From Paenibacillus terrigena DSM 21567 (GTDB lineage Bacteria; Bacillota; Bacilli; Paenibacillales; Paenibacillaceae), in the NCBI RefSeq assembly GCF_000374845.1, contig NZ_KB895415.1, forward strand, positions 472,912 through 536,911: 64,000 nt of DNA, read 5' to 3'. The translations under genes were made by a program, and so were the position numbers. The notes below the pieces were generated by a model that made no database searches, was not told the origin of the DNA, and saw only the letters and a program-made list of their open reading frames with translations. Below are positions 34,044 through 43,877 of the stretch, in pieces (position 1 is the first letter of the stretch; each line of letters starts with the position of its first letter).

Positions 34044-35633
34044 ATGATCAAGCTAGTCCAGGCATTAAAGCTGCCTTCGCTCCAACAGGCCACAGTCGTA
34101 GCCGGAGCGGAAGGTCTTGACCGCATGATTCGATGGGTACCTATCGTTGATTTGCCCAATCCGTTACCTTGGGTGAACGCAGGGGATTTTCTACTGACAA
34201 CAGGTTACGGATGGCCTCAAGACGAAGAGAAGCTGTGTGACCTTATTATCCAATTATCTAAGAGAGGCCTCAGCGGGTTAGGACTTGCCGTACCCCAATA
34301 TATTGATAAAATACCCCGAGCTGCATGCGCAGTGGCCAACGAGCTGCATTTCCCGCTCCTAGAAATCCCATGGGAAATTCAATTCAATACCATTACGGAA
34401 GAAATCCTCAGTTCGATTCTGACCTATCAATATAAGCTTCAGGAACAATCTGGATTCATTCATCAGGAACTTATGCGCATTGCTTTTGAAGCGAAGGATC
34501 TTCAGGAAATTGCTCATACTTTAGGCCAACTGATTGAAAGAACGATCATCATTCAGCATCCGGAAGGCCATCTTATGGCCGTACATACGTTACAAGAAGA
34601 TGGTAATACAGCAGAGAACACCGAACAACTACTTCATGAGATTTCCACATTTTCCAAAGAACAAGCACAGCATTTGTCTCTCCGTTCCGGTTCACAACCC
34701 ATAAGAATTCAAGACACACCCAACTCGAATCTATATTCTCGTTACGTGTGCCCTATCTCGATCAAAAAGGAACTAGTCGGTCTCTTGTGGATCGTCGAAG
34801 GGCAACAGCCACTTCGAGAAGAAGACTTACGCGCTGCACAATCCGCATCCATCGTCATGGCGCTGCATATTTCTCAACAGCGGGCACTTGCATCTCTCGA
34901 GGCCCAGCTAGGATATTCGTTCCTTGATTCATTATTTGAAGGTGAATTCAATACAACCCCCCAGATCTTACGACGAGCAGAACTGTTAGGCTTCGAACCG
35001 GAAGGCGTATACTCCGTTGGCACACTGGTTATGGATGCCCCTGTCCCTCTGTCTCATGAAGGCATCGTTAAGCGTGAGCGGTTAGCTGACAAGCTCAAAC
35101 AGAAAATGCAAGAGCTAAAAATACCGGCAGTCCTCTCTCTGACGCAGAACCAAATCATTTTTTTACTTCCAACTCGTGTTCAATCCGAGCAGATCTGGAA
35201 GTCGATGAAAGACTCGAATCTATCTTTTGCCGTGAGTCTGCCTCATCGAGGGTTTAGGAACGTACGTCAGGGGTATAGGGAAGTGAGTTCAATCCTTCCA
35301 CATATCCAATTCGGGCAACATCACCGTTATCAAGACTTGCTGGTTCCAAGGGTATTAATGGGGGATCAAGATGCACGTTCATCCTTTCTTAGCAAACTGT
35401 TTGATCCGATTCACAGAAGCAAAAACGGCGACGTGCTGATCCGTACTCTATTAACTTTCGCCCGATTAGGATTTCAGCTCAAAAAAACGGCTGACGAATT
35501 AAAAATCCATCCTAAAACGTTGCGTTATCGATTAGATCGGGCCATATCATTAGGAGATCTTGATCTTAATGAAGCGGAAACACAGTTCAATCTTCAATTA
35601 GCCGTTCGACTCAACACGTTGGAGAATCAATAG
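34044..35633 (+). CDS. PucR-family transcriptional regulator
   Basis: 529 residues. The N-terminal PucR sensory domain (about 1-130, with GDFLLTTGYGWP) is followed by a GAF-like/GGDEF-like middle region and a C-terminal PucR helix-turn-helix (about 465-520, LLTFARLGFQLKKTADELKIHPKTLRYRLDRA). Such proteins activate catabolic operons for purines, amino acids or GABA (family knowledge). It diverges from the amine-utilisation operon and probably controls it. ATG at 34044 with GGAG upstream. Confidence 0.92.
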   Translation: MIKLVQALKLPSLQQATVVAGAEGLDRMIRWVPIVDLPNPLPWVNAGDFLLTTGYGWPQDEEKLCDLIIQLSKRGLSGLGLAVPQYIDKIPRAACAVANELHFPLLEIPWEIQFNTITEEILSSILTYQYKLQEQSGFIHQELMRIAFEAKDLQEIAHTLGQLIERTIIIQHPEGHLMAVHTLQEDGNTAENTEQLLHEISTFSKEQAQHLSLRSGSQPIRIQDTPNSNLYSRYVCPISIKKELVGLLWIVEGQQPLREEDLRAAQSASIVMALHISQQRALASLEAQLGYSFLDSLFEGEFNTTPQILRRAELLGFEPEGVYSVGTLVMDAPVPLSHEGIVKRERLADKLKQKMQELKIPAVLSLTQNQIIFLLPTRVQSEQIWKSMKDSNLSFAVSLPHRGFRNVRQGYREVSSILPHIQFGQHHRYQDLLVPRVLMGDQDARSSFLSKLFDPIHRSKNGDVLIRTLLTFARLGFQLKKTADELKIHPKTLRYRLDRAISLGDLDLNEAETQFNLQLAVRLNTLENQ

Positions 35634-35635
35634 CC

Positions 35636-35670
35636 AAAAAAAAGAAGCTGGAACGGTACGCTCGCAGCTC
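35636..35670 (-). terminator. Terminator after the germination operon
   Basis: On the minus strand AGCTG (35665-35669 region) pairs with CAGCT (35646-35650 region) around an internal loop, followed by CTTCTTTTTTTT. It lies between the convergent GerB-like and PucR genes; no T-run follows on the plus strand. Confidence 0.55.
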
Positions 35671-35687
35671 CTGAATCCTATTAACGT

Positions 35688-36785
35688 TCATTGTTTGAAT
35701 ACCATCTTTCGAAGTCCGTAAACGCTAAGCAACAATAAAGGGAATAGCACATTGAAAGTGCCATCGAAAAATGGCCAGTACCATGTAATCACATTATGAT
35801 AGAAAGTGGTGTTTGGCGCTAAAACGATAGTAAACACCATGAGCAGCATTGCAGAAGGCAAGGCCAACACCTTATACTCCTTGAGATTCAATAGTTGACT
35901 CAATCCTAGAATGAAGCTATAAAAGAAAATCGTAATCTTAAAAAAGATCGTGACGAACCACATGAGAGCCAGAATCGCTTCAATCCTTTCCAGAAACTTA
36001 CCAATATTAATTTTTTTGGCCAACGCATAACTTGGATACGTATTATTCGCCGTTCCATCTACCCCCAACACGAGAATCGTTAGCAGAATTAAAAGAATCA
36101 AAAATATACTGCCCAGAAAAGTTCCGGACATAAAGCTTTTCAATATATGCTTGGGCTGGTTGACATAAGGTATAATCATAAGGAATGCAACGAGTTGCAC
36201 GGAAGAATACGTCGATGATGCCATGGCACCCTTAAGGATCGGTTTCATTCCCTCCGCAAGAACGGGTTGAATGTTCTCTGGATGTATTTGGGGCAATAGA
36301 AACAGGATGAACAGGATAACGAACAGGATGAATCCCGGGAAAAACATCTCCCCTGCTCGAGCGATCACTTCGAGTCCACGCCTTATACCCATCACGACAA
36401 CAAACAAAAACATGATGTAGATCGCTTGATTCGGCGTCTCCGGCATGCTCTGTGTGGCCATAAAATCACCGATTTCTCTAATATTTGCTGCCGCACAAGT
36501 TAGAAAATAGACCAAGAACAACAGCGACAACAGTGTTCCCAAGGTTGTGCCCAGTATTTTCTTATTGTATTCCACCAAGGTCATCCCAGGGTTGAGTCTC
36601 GCTACGGCCGTAAATAAAAAAATGACGAGCAGCCCGAATCCTTCACCCACGATGGCTGCGATCCATGCATCTTCTTTGGCCTGTGAGGCCATGACCGACG
36701 GCAACACCAAGATCGCATCGCCGACCGTAAATAGTGTGACCAAGATGGCAAATTGTCGTAAGGATATCTTTCCGTTCTCCAGCAT
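35688..36785 (-). CDS. Spore germination receptor subunit B (GerAB/permease family)
   Basis: 365-residue integral membrane protein with about ten helices, of the endospore germination permease (Spore_permease) family in the APC fold. Family members bind the germinant in the spore inner membrane. Last gene of a gerA-C-D-B type operon. AGGAGG site before ATG 36785. Expected to be expressed in the forespore by sigma-G; no promoter was identified. Confidence 0.92.
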   Translation of the reverse strand: MLENGKISLRQFAILVTLFTVGDAILVLPSVMASQAKEDAWIAAIVGEGFGLLVIFLFTAVARLNPGMTLVEYNKKILGTTLGTLLSLLFLVYFLTCAAANIREIGDFMATQSMPETPNQAIYIMFLFVVVMGIRRGLEVIARAGEMFFPGFILFVILFILFLLPQIHPENIQPVLAEGMKPILKGAMASSTYSSVQLVAFLMIIPYVNQPKHILKSFMSGTFLGSIFLILLILLTILVLGVDGTANNTYPSYALAKKINIGKFLERIEAILALMWFVTIFFKITIFFYSFILGLSQLLNLKEYKVLALPSAMLLMVFTIVLAPNTTFYHNVITWYWPFFDGTFNVLFPLLLLSVYGLRKMVFKQ

Positions 36786-36797
36786 GTTTTCCTCCTT

Positions 36798-37031
36798 CTA
36801 CTTCAAGAGACCATAAATGAGGGTGCTGATCGGCTTGTATATTGCAATCATTAAGTAGAGCGGACTTGGGATATTCCAGTGAAGCTCCAATGCAATACTT
36901 AGTCCGGTTCCCGCTGCTAGCAGAGTGAAGAATACCCATAACTCTTTATGCATTTTTCTTTGTAATAGCCGGGGGACTTCGATGAGAATAATAACTATCG
37001 CTATGGCAAGAATTCCTGCGACCGCCCACAT
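36798..37031 (-). CDS. Two-helix small membrane protein of the germination operon (D subunit)
   Basis: 77 residues with two hydrophobic helices (MWAVAGILAIAIVIILI at 1-17 and ELWVFFTLLAAGTGLSIAL at about 30-48, with a third weaker segment LYLMIAIYKPI). Small two-helix D-subunit genes are known in many germination receptor operons and modulate receptor activity. It sits seven bases after the C gene and 12 before B. An AAAGGAG site supports translation. Confidence 0.8.
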   Translation of the reverse strand: MWAVAGILAIAIVIILIEVPRLLQRKMHKELWVFFTLLAAGTGLSIALELHWNIPSPLYLMIAIYKPISTLIYGLLK

Positions 37032-37038
37032 GATCGTT

Positions 37039-38232
37039 CTACTCCTTTATTCTTTCCAAGAATGAGTTGCCTACCGTACCTATCTGTCGAATCGAAGTAT
37101 CAGCCTTCACATTCACATCTAAGTTCGTGAAATACTGATCCCAGTCCTGTTTCATTTTTTTCCATGCTTTGGGATTAGAGCGTCGAATCACTTCTCCGAA
37201 CCCAAAAATATCAACTTTATATTTTTGCTGCACGGTATGTACAGCCTCATGAATCAGTTTCTTCATCGTTTCTTCCCCTAAACTCTCCAATTGGGAAATG
37301 GTTTTTGTCTTCGTTAAATCAATCTGGCATCCGACTTCATCAACATTGACTTCACTACGGAGGTTAATATCAATACGGGGTTTCCCTTGAATGATCCTGC
37401 CTTTTACTTTGGTTTTGGTACGAATGATCTCTAATGTTGCTTTGCCTCCACTTGGACAGGGAATCACAGCTGCGGTACTTTTTACCTTATCACGAATATA
37501 GTTATACCCTTTACTTTCCTTCTCATTTAGCCATCCGATCAGCTTGTCTTTTCTAAAGACAGCTAAAGTCGTATATTGCAAGCGTACTGGGGTATCGACC
37601 TTCTGCACACTATTGTTGGCGCTGCCCTCTTCCGGGTTCCCATGAACGGTGATTCCGGCCAATACGGGGTTCTTGCCTTCACTCGTTAAATCAGCTATCA
37701 ATTCATCTAATGTGACAGACAGCGTCGGTGCCCATGCTTTCTGCGATGTTTCGAGAGCAGTAAAAAGCATATTCGCTGGGATGTCATCCAGTGCCGTCAA
37801 GACCTTTAGTATGTCTTCGGCCTTTGACTCCTTAGACACGGCAATGTAAAAATCAGATCGTGCTTCATTGTCTCTCGCCAGGAAATCCAATGATTTAGCG
37901 ATTCCTTCTCTGGCCAAAGCTTCACCAAGAACAAGAATACGAAGGTGAGAAATATATATTTTTCTGGGACTTTCCGTTGTCATCTTGCGGATTGCTTCAA
38001 ACACGCTATCTCCAACACCACTATACAGGATAACTGGGGACGCGCCTCGGCTTTTTTTCGCCGCAATTTCAGCCGGAACAACAACCTGCACGGAAACCTT
38101 AAATTGTTCACCCTGTTTATCAATGCCCATTCCCACTGCAATCGCTAGATCATTCAGTTCCCTCCGGTTCCAACAACCCGTTACAATGAATTGGATGCAG
38201 AAAAGCACGATCATAAGCCGCTTTCGTACCAT
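37039..38232 (-). CDS. Spore germination receptor subunit C (GerAC lipoprotein)
   Basis: 397-residue lipoprotein with lipobox IVTGC (Cys20) and the strongly conserved start CWNRRELNDLAIAVGMGID. The remainder shows the three-domain GerAC fold (PRKIYISHLRILVLGEALAREG, GKATLEIIRTKTKVKG). It is anchored to the outer face of the spore inner membrane with subunits A and B. AAAGGAG before ATG 38232. Confidence 0.95.
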   Translation of the reverse strand: MVRKRLMIVLFCIQFIVTGCWNRRELNDLAIAVGMGIDKQGEQFKVSVQVVVPAEIAAKKSRGASPVILYSGVGDSVFEAIRKMTTESPRKIYISHLRILVLGEALAREGIAKSLDFLARDNEARSDFYIAVSKESKAEDILKVLTALDDIPANMLFTALETSQKAWAPTLSVTLDELIADLTSEGKNPVLAGITVHGNPEEGSANNSVQKVDTPVRLQYTTLAVFRKDKLIGWLNEKESKGYNYIRDKVKSTAAVIPCPSGGKATLEIIRTKTKVKGRIIQGKPRIDINLRSEVNVDEVGCQIDLTKTKTISQLESLGEETMKKLIHEAVHTVQQKYKVDIFGFGEVIRRSNPKAWKKMKQDWDQYFTNLDVNVKADTSIRQIGTVGNSFLERIKE

Positions 38233-38258
38233 TGTATACTCCTTTCATCAGCCGCTTG

Positions 38259-39842
38259 CTAAATTCGGGGTTTAGGGGCAGGGGATGGTTGATTACGAGT
38301 TACGTCCTTCTGGCTAATAAGGCGCGGGCGGGTTTTCATTCTCCGACGGGGCAGTCTAAAAATCGTATCCTTCTGATCTTCCAGAATGAATGGTGCCAGA
38401 GAACTTGTATAAGGTACGCCGAAAGAGCGTAAGCTGCACAAGTGTAGCACCAGCGCAATAAATCCAATAATCATCCCGAATAAACCGAAAGAAGCTGCCA
38501 GAATCAGAATAGGAAACCGAATTAATCGGACAGAAATCGACATATTGGGCGCAGGAAAAATGAAACTGGAAATCGCTGTGATAGATATGACAATAACCAT
38601 GGCTGCCGATGCGATGCCTGCCTCTACGGCTGCCGTTCCAATGACGAGTGTACCTAGAATGGATACCGCTTGACCAACAGCTCGTGGCATTCTTATGCTA
38701 GCTTCCCGTAATATTTCAAGTGCTGTCTCCATCATCAGCGCCTCAATAATCGCTGGAAAGGGAACACCTTCGCGTTGAGCCGCCAAATTAATTAATAAAG
38801 CAGTCGGTAACATCTCTTGGTGAAACGTGGTAATCGCAATATACAAGGACGTCCCGACAAGCGAAATAAAGAAGCTGAAGAAACGAAGCGCTCGCAGCAA
38901 GCTGCTGACATCCGCACGTTGATAATAATCTTCAGCCGCCTGGAAGAATTGAATGAATGTGGTAGGAGCCGTAAGAACGAATGGTGTTCCATCCACCAGA
39001 ATTGCTACCCGTCCCTCCAGCAAATCAGCTGCAACGACATCCGGCCGTTCCGTATTATATATCGTAGGGAACGGTGTAAACGTCTCATCTTGTATTAATT
39101 CCTCGATATAACCGCTTTCCAGTATGCCATCAATATCAATCCGATCCAGTCTCTTACGTACTTCTTCCACGGTGTTGTCATTCGCAATCCCATGAATATA
39201 CATGATCGATACATCGGTTTTGGTAACTCGTCCTATCGTTCTCGTCTCCAGCCAAAGATTACGATCTTTTATCTTACGTCGAATCAAGGCCGTATTTGTC
39301 CGAATCGATTCCGTAAAGCTCTCGCGCGGACCACGAACGATCGTCTCTGTCGCTGGCTCTGTAACACTTCGTTGATTCCATAGCCTTACCCCGATGGAAA
39401 ACCCTTTGCAATGCCCTTCAAATAACAGGATGGCGTCTCCGGATAATAAGGAAGTGTATAACATTTCATAGTTGAGGACTTCTGTCACTCCACCAAAGGT
39501 GAGGGCGCGTTCTTTTAGGACATTTAATACATCTTGGCCGAAGGAGATCATTTGATCCAATTCGGTGTTTTTCATATCCATTAACAATGATTCCATGACG
39601 TAATCGGCAAGCGCTTGCGTTCCGGTTAACCCGTCCGTGTAGAAAATAGCTGCTTTGAGATTGCCAATTTTCCCAATCCGTATTTCTCTGAGGATGATGT
39701 CATTACTATTTCCTAGCGCTTGTTTCACCTTATCAATATTTTGTTGCAGATTGGCTGAAATAGGTTCCTCGGCATCCGATTTCGATACCGTGTTATGGGA
39801 GTCTTCTTGTGTATCTCCGTTAGTCTTATTGTTATGTTCCAT
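38259..39842 (-). CDS. Spore germination receptor subunit A (GerAA family)
   Basis: 527-residue GerA-family protein: long N-terminal soluble domain (about 1-290, with the motif RGPRESFTESIRTNTALIRRKI), then about five membrane helices (310-480), and a basic cytoplasmic tail. First gene of the operon. I start at ATG 39842, which has GAGGG seven bases upstream, instead of a TTG seven codons earlier. Acts with subunits B and C in the spore inner membrane to sense germinant. Confidence 0.94.
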   Translation of the reverse strand: MEHNNKTNGDTQEDSHNTVSKSDAEEPISANLQQNIDKVKQALGNSNDIILREIRIGKIGNLKAAIFYTDGLTGTQALADYVMESLLMDMKNTELDQMISFGQDVLNVLKERALTFGGVTEVLNYEMLYTSLLSGDAILLFEGHCKGFSIGVRLWNQRSVTEPATETIVRGPRESFTESIRTNTALIRRKIKDRNLWLETRTIGRVTKTDVSIMYIHGIANDNTVEEVRKRLDRIDIDGILESGYIEELIQDETFTPFPTIYNTERPDVVAADLLEGRVAILVDGTPFVLTAPTTFIQFFQAAEDYYQRADVSSLLRALRFFSFFISLVGTSLYIAITTFHQEMLPTALLINLAAQREGVPFPAIIEALMMETALEILREASIRMPRAVGQAVSILGTLVIGTAAVEAGIASAAMVIVISITAISSFIFPAPNMSISVRLIRFPILILAASFGLFGMIIGFIALVLHLCSLRSFGVPYTSSLAPFILEDQKDTIFRLPRRRMKTRPRLISQKDVTRNQPSPAPKPRI

Positions 39843-39949
39843 TAACAATCCCTCGATTTTCAATGCTATGGATCAATTGTTACCTATTCCATGCCTTCAT
39901 AAACCTGAAGGAAGACCACTTCACCGCATCGAAGCAACCCAATGAGAAA

Positions 39950-39983
39950 AAACCGTCCGGACCTAATTCGGTCCGGACGGTTT
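39950..39983 (-). terminator. Terminator, AACCGTCCGGAC family (copy 1)
   Basis: AAACCGTCCGGACC and GGTCCGGACGGTTT pair around six bases, followed by TTTTTT on the minus strand. It is the second of two hairpins after the importer-2 lipoprotein gene and protects the germination operon from read-through. Confidence 0.88.
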
Positions 39984-40001
39984 ACGGTTATTGTAAAGAA
40001 A

Positions 40002-40041
40002 GCCCCCTCAACATGTTCTACGATCACCTGTTTGAGGGGGC
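40002..40041 (-). terminator. First terminator after the importer-2 lipoprotein gene
   Basis: GCCCCCTCAA (40002-40011) pairs perfectly with TTGAGGGGGC (40032-40041) over a 20-base loop, followed on the minus strand by TTTCTTT. Together with the hairpin 20 bp further on it forms a double terminator. Confidence 0.75.
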
Positions 40042-40068
40042 ATTCAAAACTAGCACTATGATTGCAAA

Positions 40069-41658
40069 TTACTTGCCGTTAGCAGCTCTCCATTCGTCGA
40101 TCTGCTTCTGCTTCTCGGCGATGATGTCATCAGCTCCGGCTTTCTTCAGCTTATCTAGGAATTCCGCATAGTATTTGTCCGGATCCACCGAACCGGAATC
40201 AAGCGTATATAGATATTCCTTCAATGTCGCATCGACATTGGCGATTTGGGTCTTCACCGTCTCCGAATTAAATACGAAGCCCATGACAGGGGATACCGTA
40301 GCCGTTTTGTCAGCCTCATAAATCATCTTAAGCATCTTCTCCTGCGTTTCTACATTGGCATTCTGATCCCACAGCATTCTGCCGTAGGACTGCCCGATCT
40401 CCCATTCGCTCCAATTGAAATTGTACATATCCTTGATCATTTCAATTTGTTTGTCACCAATCTTCTTGTAATCTTTGCCTTCTTCACCAAATGCAATCAG
40501 ATGGAATAACGCATCATCGGTATTCAACAATTCGATCAATTCAACGGCCTTCTCCGGATGCTTCGAGTTCGCACCGACGACAACGACTGCAGTTGAAGGG
40601 CTATTCGCTGGGATAAACGGCTCGGTAAACCGTTTCGAAACACTGTATACTTTATCCTCTGCCGGCGCATGGGACATAAAAGATTGAACCCCCAGCTCAG
40701 GCATGTCGACTAGGTCGGGATACGGGTTCGCATACAGCGCTGCAATACGCTTCGCTTTTCGGTCCGGGAGATAATCCTTCATCGTTGCAGCATCTTTCTT
40801 GATGTAACCATTCACATACCAATTTCTGAACGTTTTTAAGTAATCCTTGTACTCCTGGGTTTCATACTGGTTGAACACCTTGATGTCCTTGTCGTTAACC
40901 CGGATCCATCCTGGAATCTTATTGTCTCCCACCGAATCCATGCCATAGAGAATCGGCATATCCGCGAAGTTGTCGGCCTGATTGCTGTATTCCCAAGGAA
41001 TGATACCCGGTTCGCCCTTTTTCACGGCATCCAAGAACGGCGTCAGGTCATTCCATGTCTTAGCCGATTTCCAATCGAAATGATACTTGTCGACGAAGTC
41101 CTTGCGCAGCTGCACCCCTTTCGCTCCCGCCATGCCCCAGACCTGATAGTTAATCGATCCGTAAATTTTGCCGTTGACCTTCACGCCCTGCCAGATGCTC
41201 TCCGGTACTCTTGACTTCGATACAGGAGCATACTTGTCGAGCAGATCAGTGATGTCGAGGTAAGCGCCTTTGGATGCATTCTGGAAATAGTTGAGCTCAC
41301 CAAAGCTTCCGGAAAATGCAAGGTCAAATGATTCGCCCGATGAAATCATGAGGTTCATTTTTTGTGGATATGCGCTCCAATCCGTAACAACCAGCTTCAA
41401 GGTGGCGTTAATCTTTTCCTTGATGATCTTGTTGGCCGCTTCCAGGATGCGATCCATGTCTTTTACCGGGGAATTGGCAATATAGAACGTTAATTCGACC
41501 GGCTCCTCCGTCTTCTTCTCTGACTCCTTCGTCGTTTGGTTCTCTGCGACTTTAGGGTTCTTCTCCGGTTCACTGCTGGTTCCGCATCCGACGATTGTAA
41601 GGGATAGTACGAGTAAGCCGGCAATGACGGAAGGAATACGTTTTTTAAATGGTTGCAT
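40069..41658 (-). CDS. CUT1 sugar ABC importer lipoprotein, importer 2
   Basis: 529-residue solute-binding lipoprotein: lipobox TIVGC (Cys25), charged linker, family-1 binding fold, C-terminal DUF3502-like region. Paralogue of the protein at 3221-4780; both contain the YDFN/FEWEVG-type and GSVDPDK segments near the end. It lies 226 bp after the permease pair and has its own copy of the shared regulatory element (41801-41868), so it can be transcribed separately and perhaps more strongly than the permeases. AGGAGG before ATG 41658. Probably binds an oligosaccharide released by the secreted enzymes encoded further on (inference). Confidence 0.9.
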   Translation of the reverse strand: MQPFKKRIPSVIAGLLVLSLTIVGCGTSSEPEKNPKVAENQTTKESEKKTEEPVELTFYIANSPVKDMDRILEAANKIIKEKINATLKLVVTDWSAYPQKMNLMISSGESFDLAFSGSFGELNYFQNASKGAYLDITDLLDKYAPVSKSRVPESIWQGVKVNGKIYGSINYQVWGMAGAKGVQLRKDFVDKYHFDWKSAKTWNDLTPFLDAVKKGEPGIIPWEYSNQADNFADMPILYGMDSVGDNKIPGWIRVNDKDIKVFNQYETQEYKDYLKTFRNWYVNGYIKKDAATMKDYLPDRKAKRIAALYANPYPDLVDMPELGVQSFMSHAPAEDKVYSVSKRFTEPFIPANSPSTAVVVVGANSKHPEKAVELIELLNTDDALFHLIAFGEEGKDYKKIGDKQIEMIKDMYNFNWSEWEIGQSYGRMLWDQNANVETQEKMLKMIYEADKTATVSPVMGFVFNSETVKTQIANVDATLKEYLYTLDSGSVDPDKYYAEFLDKLKKAGADDIIAEKQKQIDEWRAANGK

Positions 41659-41800
41659 ATGAGTCCTCCTATTTATTCTTTTTTAATCAATCAAAAACAA
41701 TCTCTTTTTCTACTGCCTTAGATCGACGTCACTCCCCCCGGTTTATTTAGCGTTTCAGTCTCGGGATGCGTTTTCATCGTAGTAGACCAAGAACCTGGCG

Positions 41801-41868
41801 TATACAAGAAAAAATGTATTTTCCTCTAATAAATCGCGAATTCCGGTTCTTTAAAAAGGATACTTTTC
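41801..41868 (-). promoter_or_regulatory. Glycosidase regulon promoter element, copy C
   Basis: Minus strand: box 1 GAAAAGTATCC then TTTTTAAAGA, box 2 GATTTATTAGAGG about 22-23 bp on, then ATTTTTTCTTGTATA. TGTATA (41801-41806) is a candidate -10, with TTAGAG 17 bp upstream as a poor -35 inside box 2. Start codon of the importer-2 lipoprotein is about 140 bp downstream. Confidence 0.65.
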
Positions 41869-41884
41869 TTGAAAAATAGGATTT

Positions 41885-42784
41885 CTAGGCTTTAACGGCG
41901 CCAAGCGTAAGCCCTTTGACGAAATAACGCTGCAGAACGGGATACATCAAGATGATTGGCCCGATGGACAGCATGGTGGCCGCCATTCTGGCACTTTCGC
42001 CCGGCAGCATGCCGATCGACTTCTCAATGGCTTTGGATGCCTGTTCATTGCTCATCAAGTACTGGATATTCGTCATTAAGGACTGAAGCAGGTATTGGAG
42101 TGTATACAATTTATTGTTCTCGATGAACAATGCACTGGTAAACCAATCATTCCAGTAGGCGATGGATATGAATAATCCGATCGTCGCAAGCACGGGTGTA
42201 GACAAAGGCAGTACAATCCTGAAAAAAGTCATGAACTCCCCCGAGCCGTCGATCCGGGCCGATTCAATGATGGAATCAGGCAACGCCTTAAAGAAGTTGC
42301 GCATGATGAGCACATGTACGGGGGATACGAGCAGCACGATAATCAATATAAGCAGCGAATCCTTCAGATGAAGGTATTTGGTCACGAGAATATAGTAAGG
42401 TGCCAGTCCTCCGTTAAACAGAATCGTGAAGAATACGAGAAACGCAACCTGATTTCTGTACCTCACTTCATTTCTGGAAATGGCATAAGACATCATGGAG
42501 GTCACAAGCAAATGAAGAATGGACCCGACTGCCGTTACGAGAATCGTTATCTTATATGCGTTCAAGATGGATGTCGTACCGGAGAATGCATACTGATAAC
42601 CAATAAGACTGAATTCCTTCGGAATCAAATGATAGCCTTCGGTGAGCAGCGATTTCTCATTCGTTAATGAGATGGACAGCACCAACAACACAGGAATAAG
42701 GCACATCGCACTGTAAACGATGAACATTAAATTGATCAAGAGCTTAGAAAATACGCCTTCACGTTTCAACTTCAACGTTCTCAC
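41885..42784 (-). CDS. CUT1 sugar ABC importer permease, LplC-like, importer 2
   Basis: 299-residue permease with about six helices, EAA loop ESARIDGSGEFMTFFRIVLP and the GLTLGAVKA tail; paralogue of the gene at 4856-5743. Start is GTG at 42784, 28 bp after the LplB-like gene, with GAGGG upstream. Forms the channel of importer 2. Confidence 0.92.
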   Translation of the reverse strand: MRTLKLKREGVFSKLLINLMFIVYSAMCLIPVLLVLSISLTNEKSLLTEGYHLIPKEFSLIGYQYAFSGTTSILNAYKITILVTAVGSILHLLVTSMMSYAISRNEVRYRNQVAFLVFFTILFNGGLAPYYILVTKYLHLKDSLLILIIVLLVSPVHVLIMRNFFKALPDSIIESARIDGSGEFMTFFRIVLPLSTPVLATIGLFISIAYWNDWFTSALFIENNKLYTLQYLLQSLMTNIQYLMSNEQASKAIEKSIGMLPGESARMAATMLSIGPIILMYPVLQRYFVKGLTLGAVKA

Positions 42785-42812
42785 CTTCGCACACTTCCCT
42801 CATATAGCCAGA

Positions 42813-43802
42813 TTAGAATAATGAACTGTCGGAATCATATTTTTTGACCAGATAGTTGGATATCAGTACCAGAATCAATCCTACAACCGCTTGATACAAG
42901 CCTACGGCGGAAGACATCCCGATATCGTTCACGGTGCGCAGCGACCGGAACACATACGTATCAATGACGTCGGTGGTCGAGAATAAGATACCCGATTCCC
43001 GAGGAAGATTGTAGAACGCACCCCAATCCCCAAGCCCGCCGTTGAAAATTTTCCCGAGCGACAGAAGCACCATAATGAAGACGACCGGCATTAAGAGCGG
43101 TATGGTAATGTACTTAGCCTTCTGCCACTTGCTAGCACCGTCGATTTCCGCAGCTTCATAATAATCCGACGAGATGCCTGTAATCGCCGCTACATAGATA
43201 ACCGAAGTATATCCGACTTGCTTGAGCAAATAAGCTAGCGGCATAATAAACCGCCAATAGACCGGTTCACTGTACCAGTTGATCGGATCGAGTCCGAAGG
43301 AGGTACGAATGCCGTTGACGAGACCCTGATCTGGGTTGAGCAGCGCGTATACAAGATACTCCCCCACGACCCAAGACAGAAAAAACGGCAGAAGCATCAC
43401 GCTTTTATAAATGCCTGTCCGTATTTTGCTGCCCGTTTCTTGCAAGAGGATGGCGAACAAGACGGAGATGGCGGTCATTAGTACCAGAATAATGAGGTTA
43501 TAGAAGATCGTATTGAAGGTGACCCGCCAAGCCGCATCGGATTTGAAGAAAAACTCGAAATTTTTAAAACCGATCCATTCGCTCCCCCATACCCCTTTCA
43601 CGGGATTATAATCCTTGAATGCGATGACCGCTCCGAACATTGGCAAGTAATTAAATATGAAGATATAGAGTAGTCCCGGCAGAAGCATAAGATAGAACGG
43701 CCAACGCTTGACCATTTCTTGCAAAAAAATGCCCCTGTTTAGGAGTCCGGTCCTTTTGACTCCTTTCTGTGCAGCTGGGATAGCCGACATGTTGTTATTC
43801 AT
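42813..43802 (-). CDS. CUT1 sugar ABC importer permease, LplB-like, importer 2
   Basis: 329-residue permease with the EAA loop YEAAEIDGASKWQKAKYITI; paralogue of the gene at 5765-6736. First gene of its operon, preceded by AAGGAG and by copy D of the shared regulatory element. It diverges from the AraC sensor gene, the likely activator. No ATPase gene is linked; a shared MsmX-type ATPase is probable (family knowledge). Confidence 0.92.
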   Translation of the reverse strand: MNNNMSAIPAAQKGVKRTGLLNRGIFLQEMVKRWPFYLMLLPGLLYIFIFNYLPMFGAVIAFKDYNPVKGVWGSEWIGFKNFEFFFKSDAAWRVTFNTIFYNLIILVLMTAISVLFAILLQETGSKIRTGIYKSVMLLPFFLSWVVGEYLVYALLNPDQGLVNGIRTSFGLDPINWYSEPVYWRFIMPLAYLLKQVGYTSVIYVAAITGISSDYYEAAEIDGASKWQKAKYITIPLLMPVVFIMVLLSLGKIFNGGLGDWGAFYNLPRESGILFSTTDVIDTYVFRSLRTVNDIGMSSAVGLYQAVVGLILVLISNYLVKKYDSDSSLF

Positions 43803-43877
43803 ATACCCACTCCTTCTTTCCTAATCGTCTTGTTATTTCGAATTCCATTTCACAATAATCGTTGATAGATGCCATTC

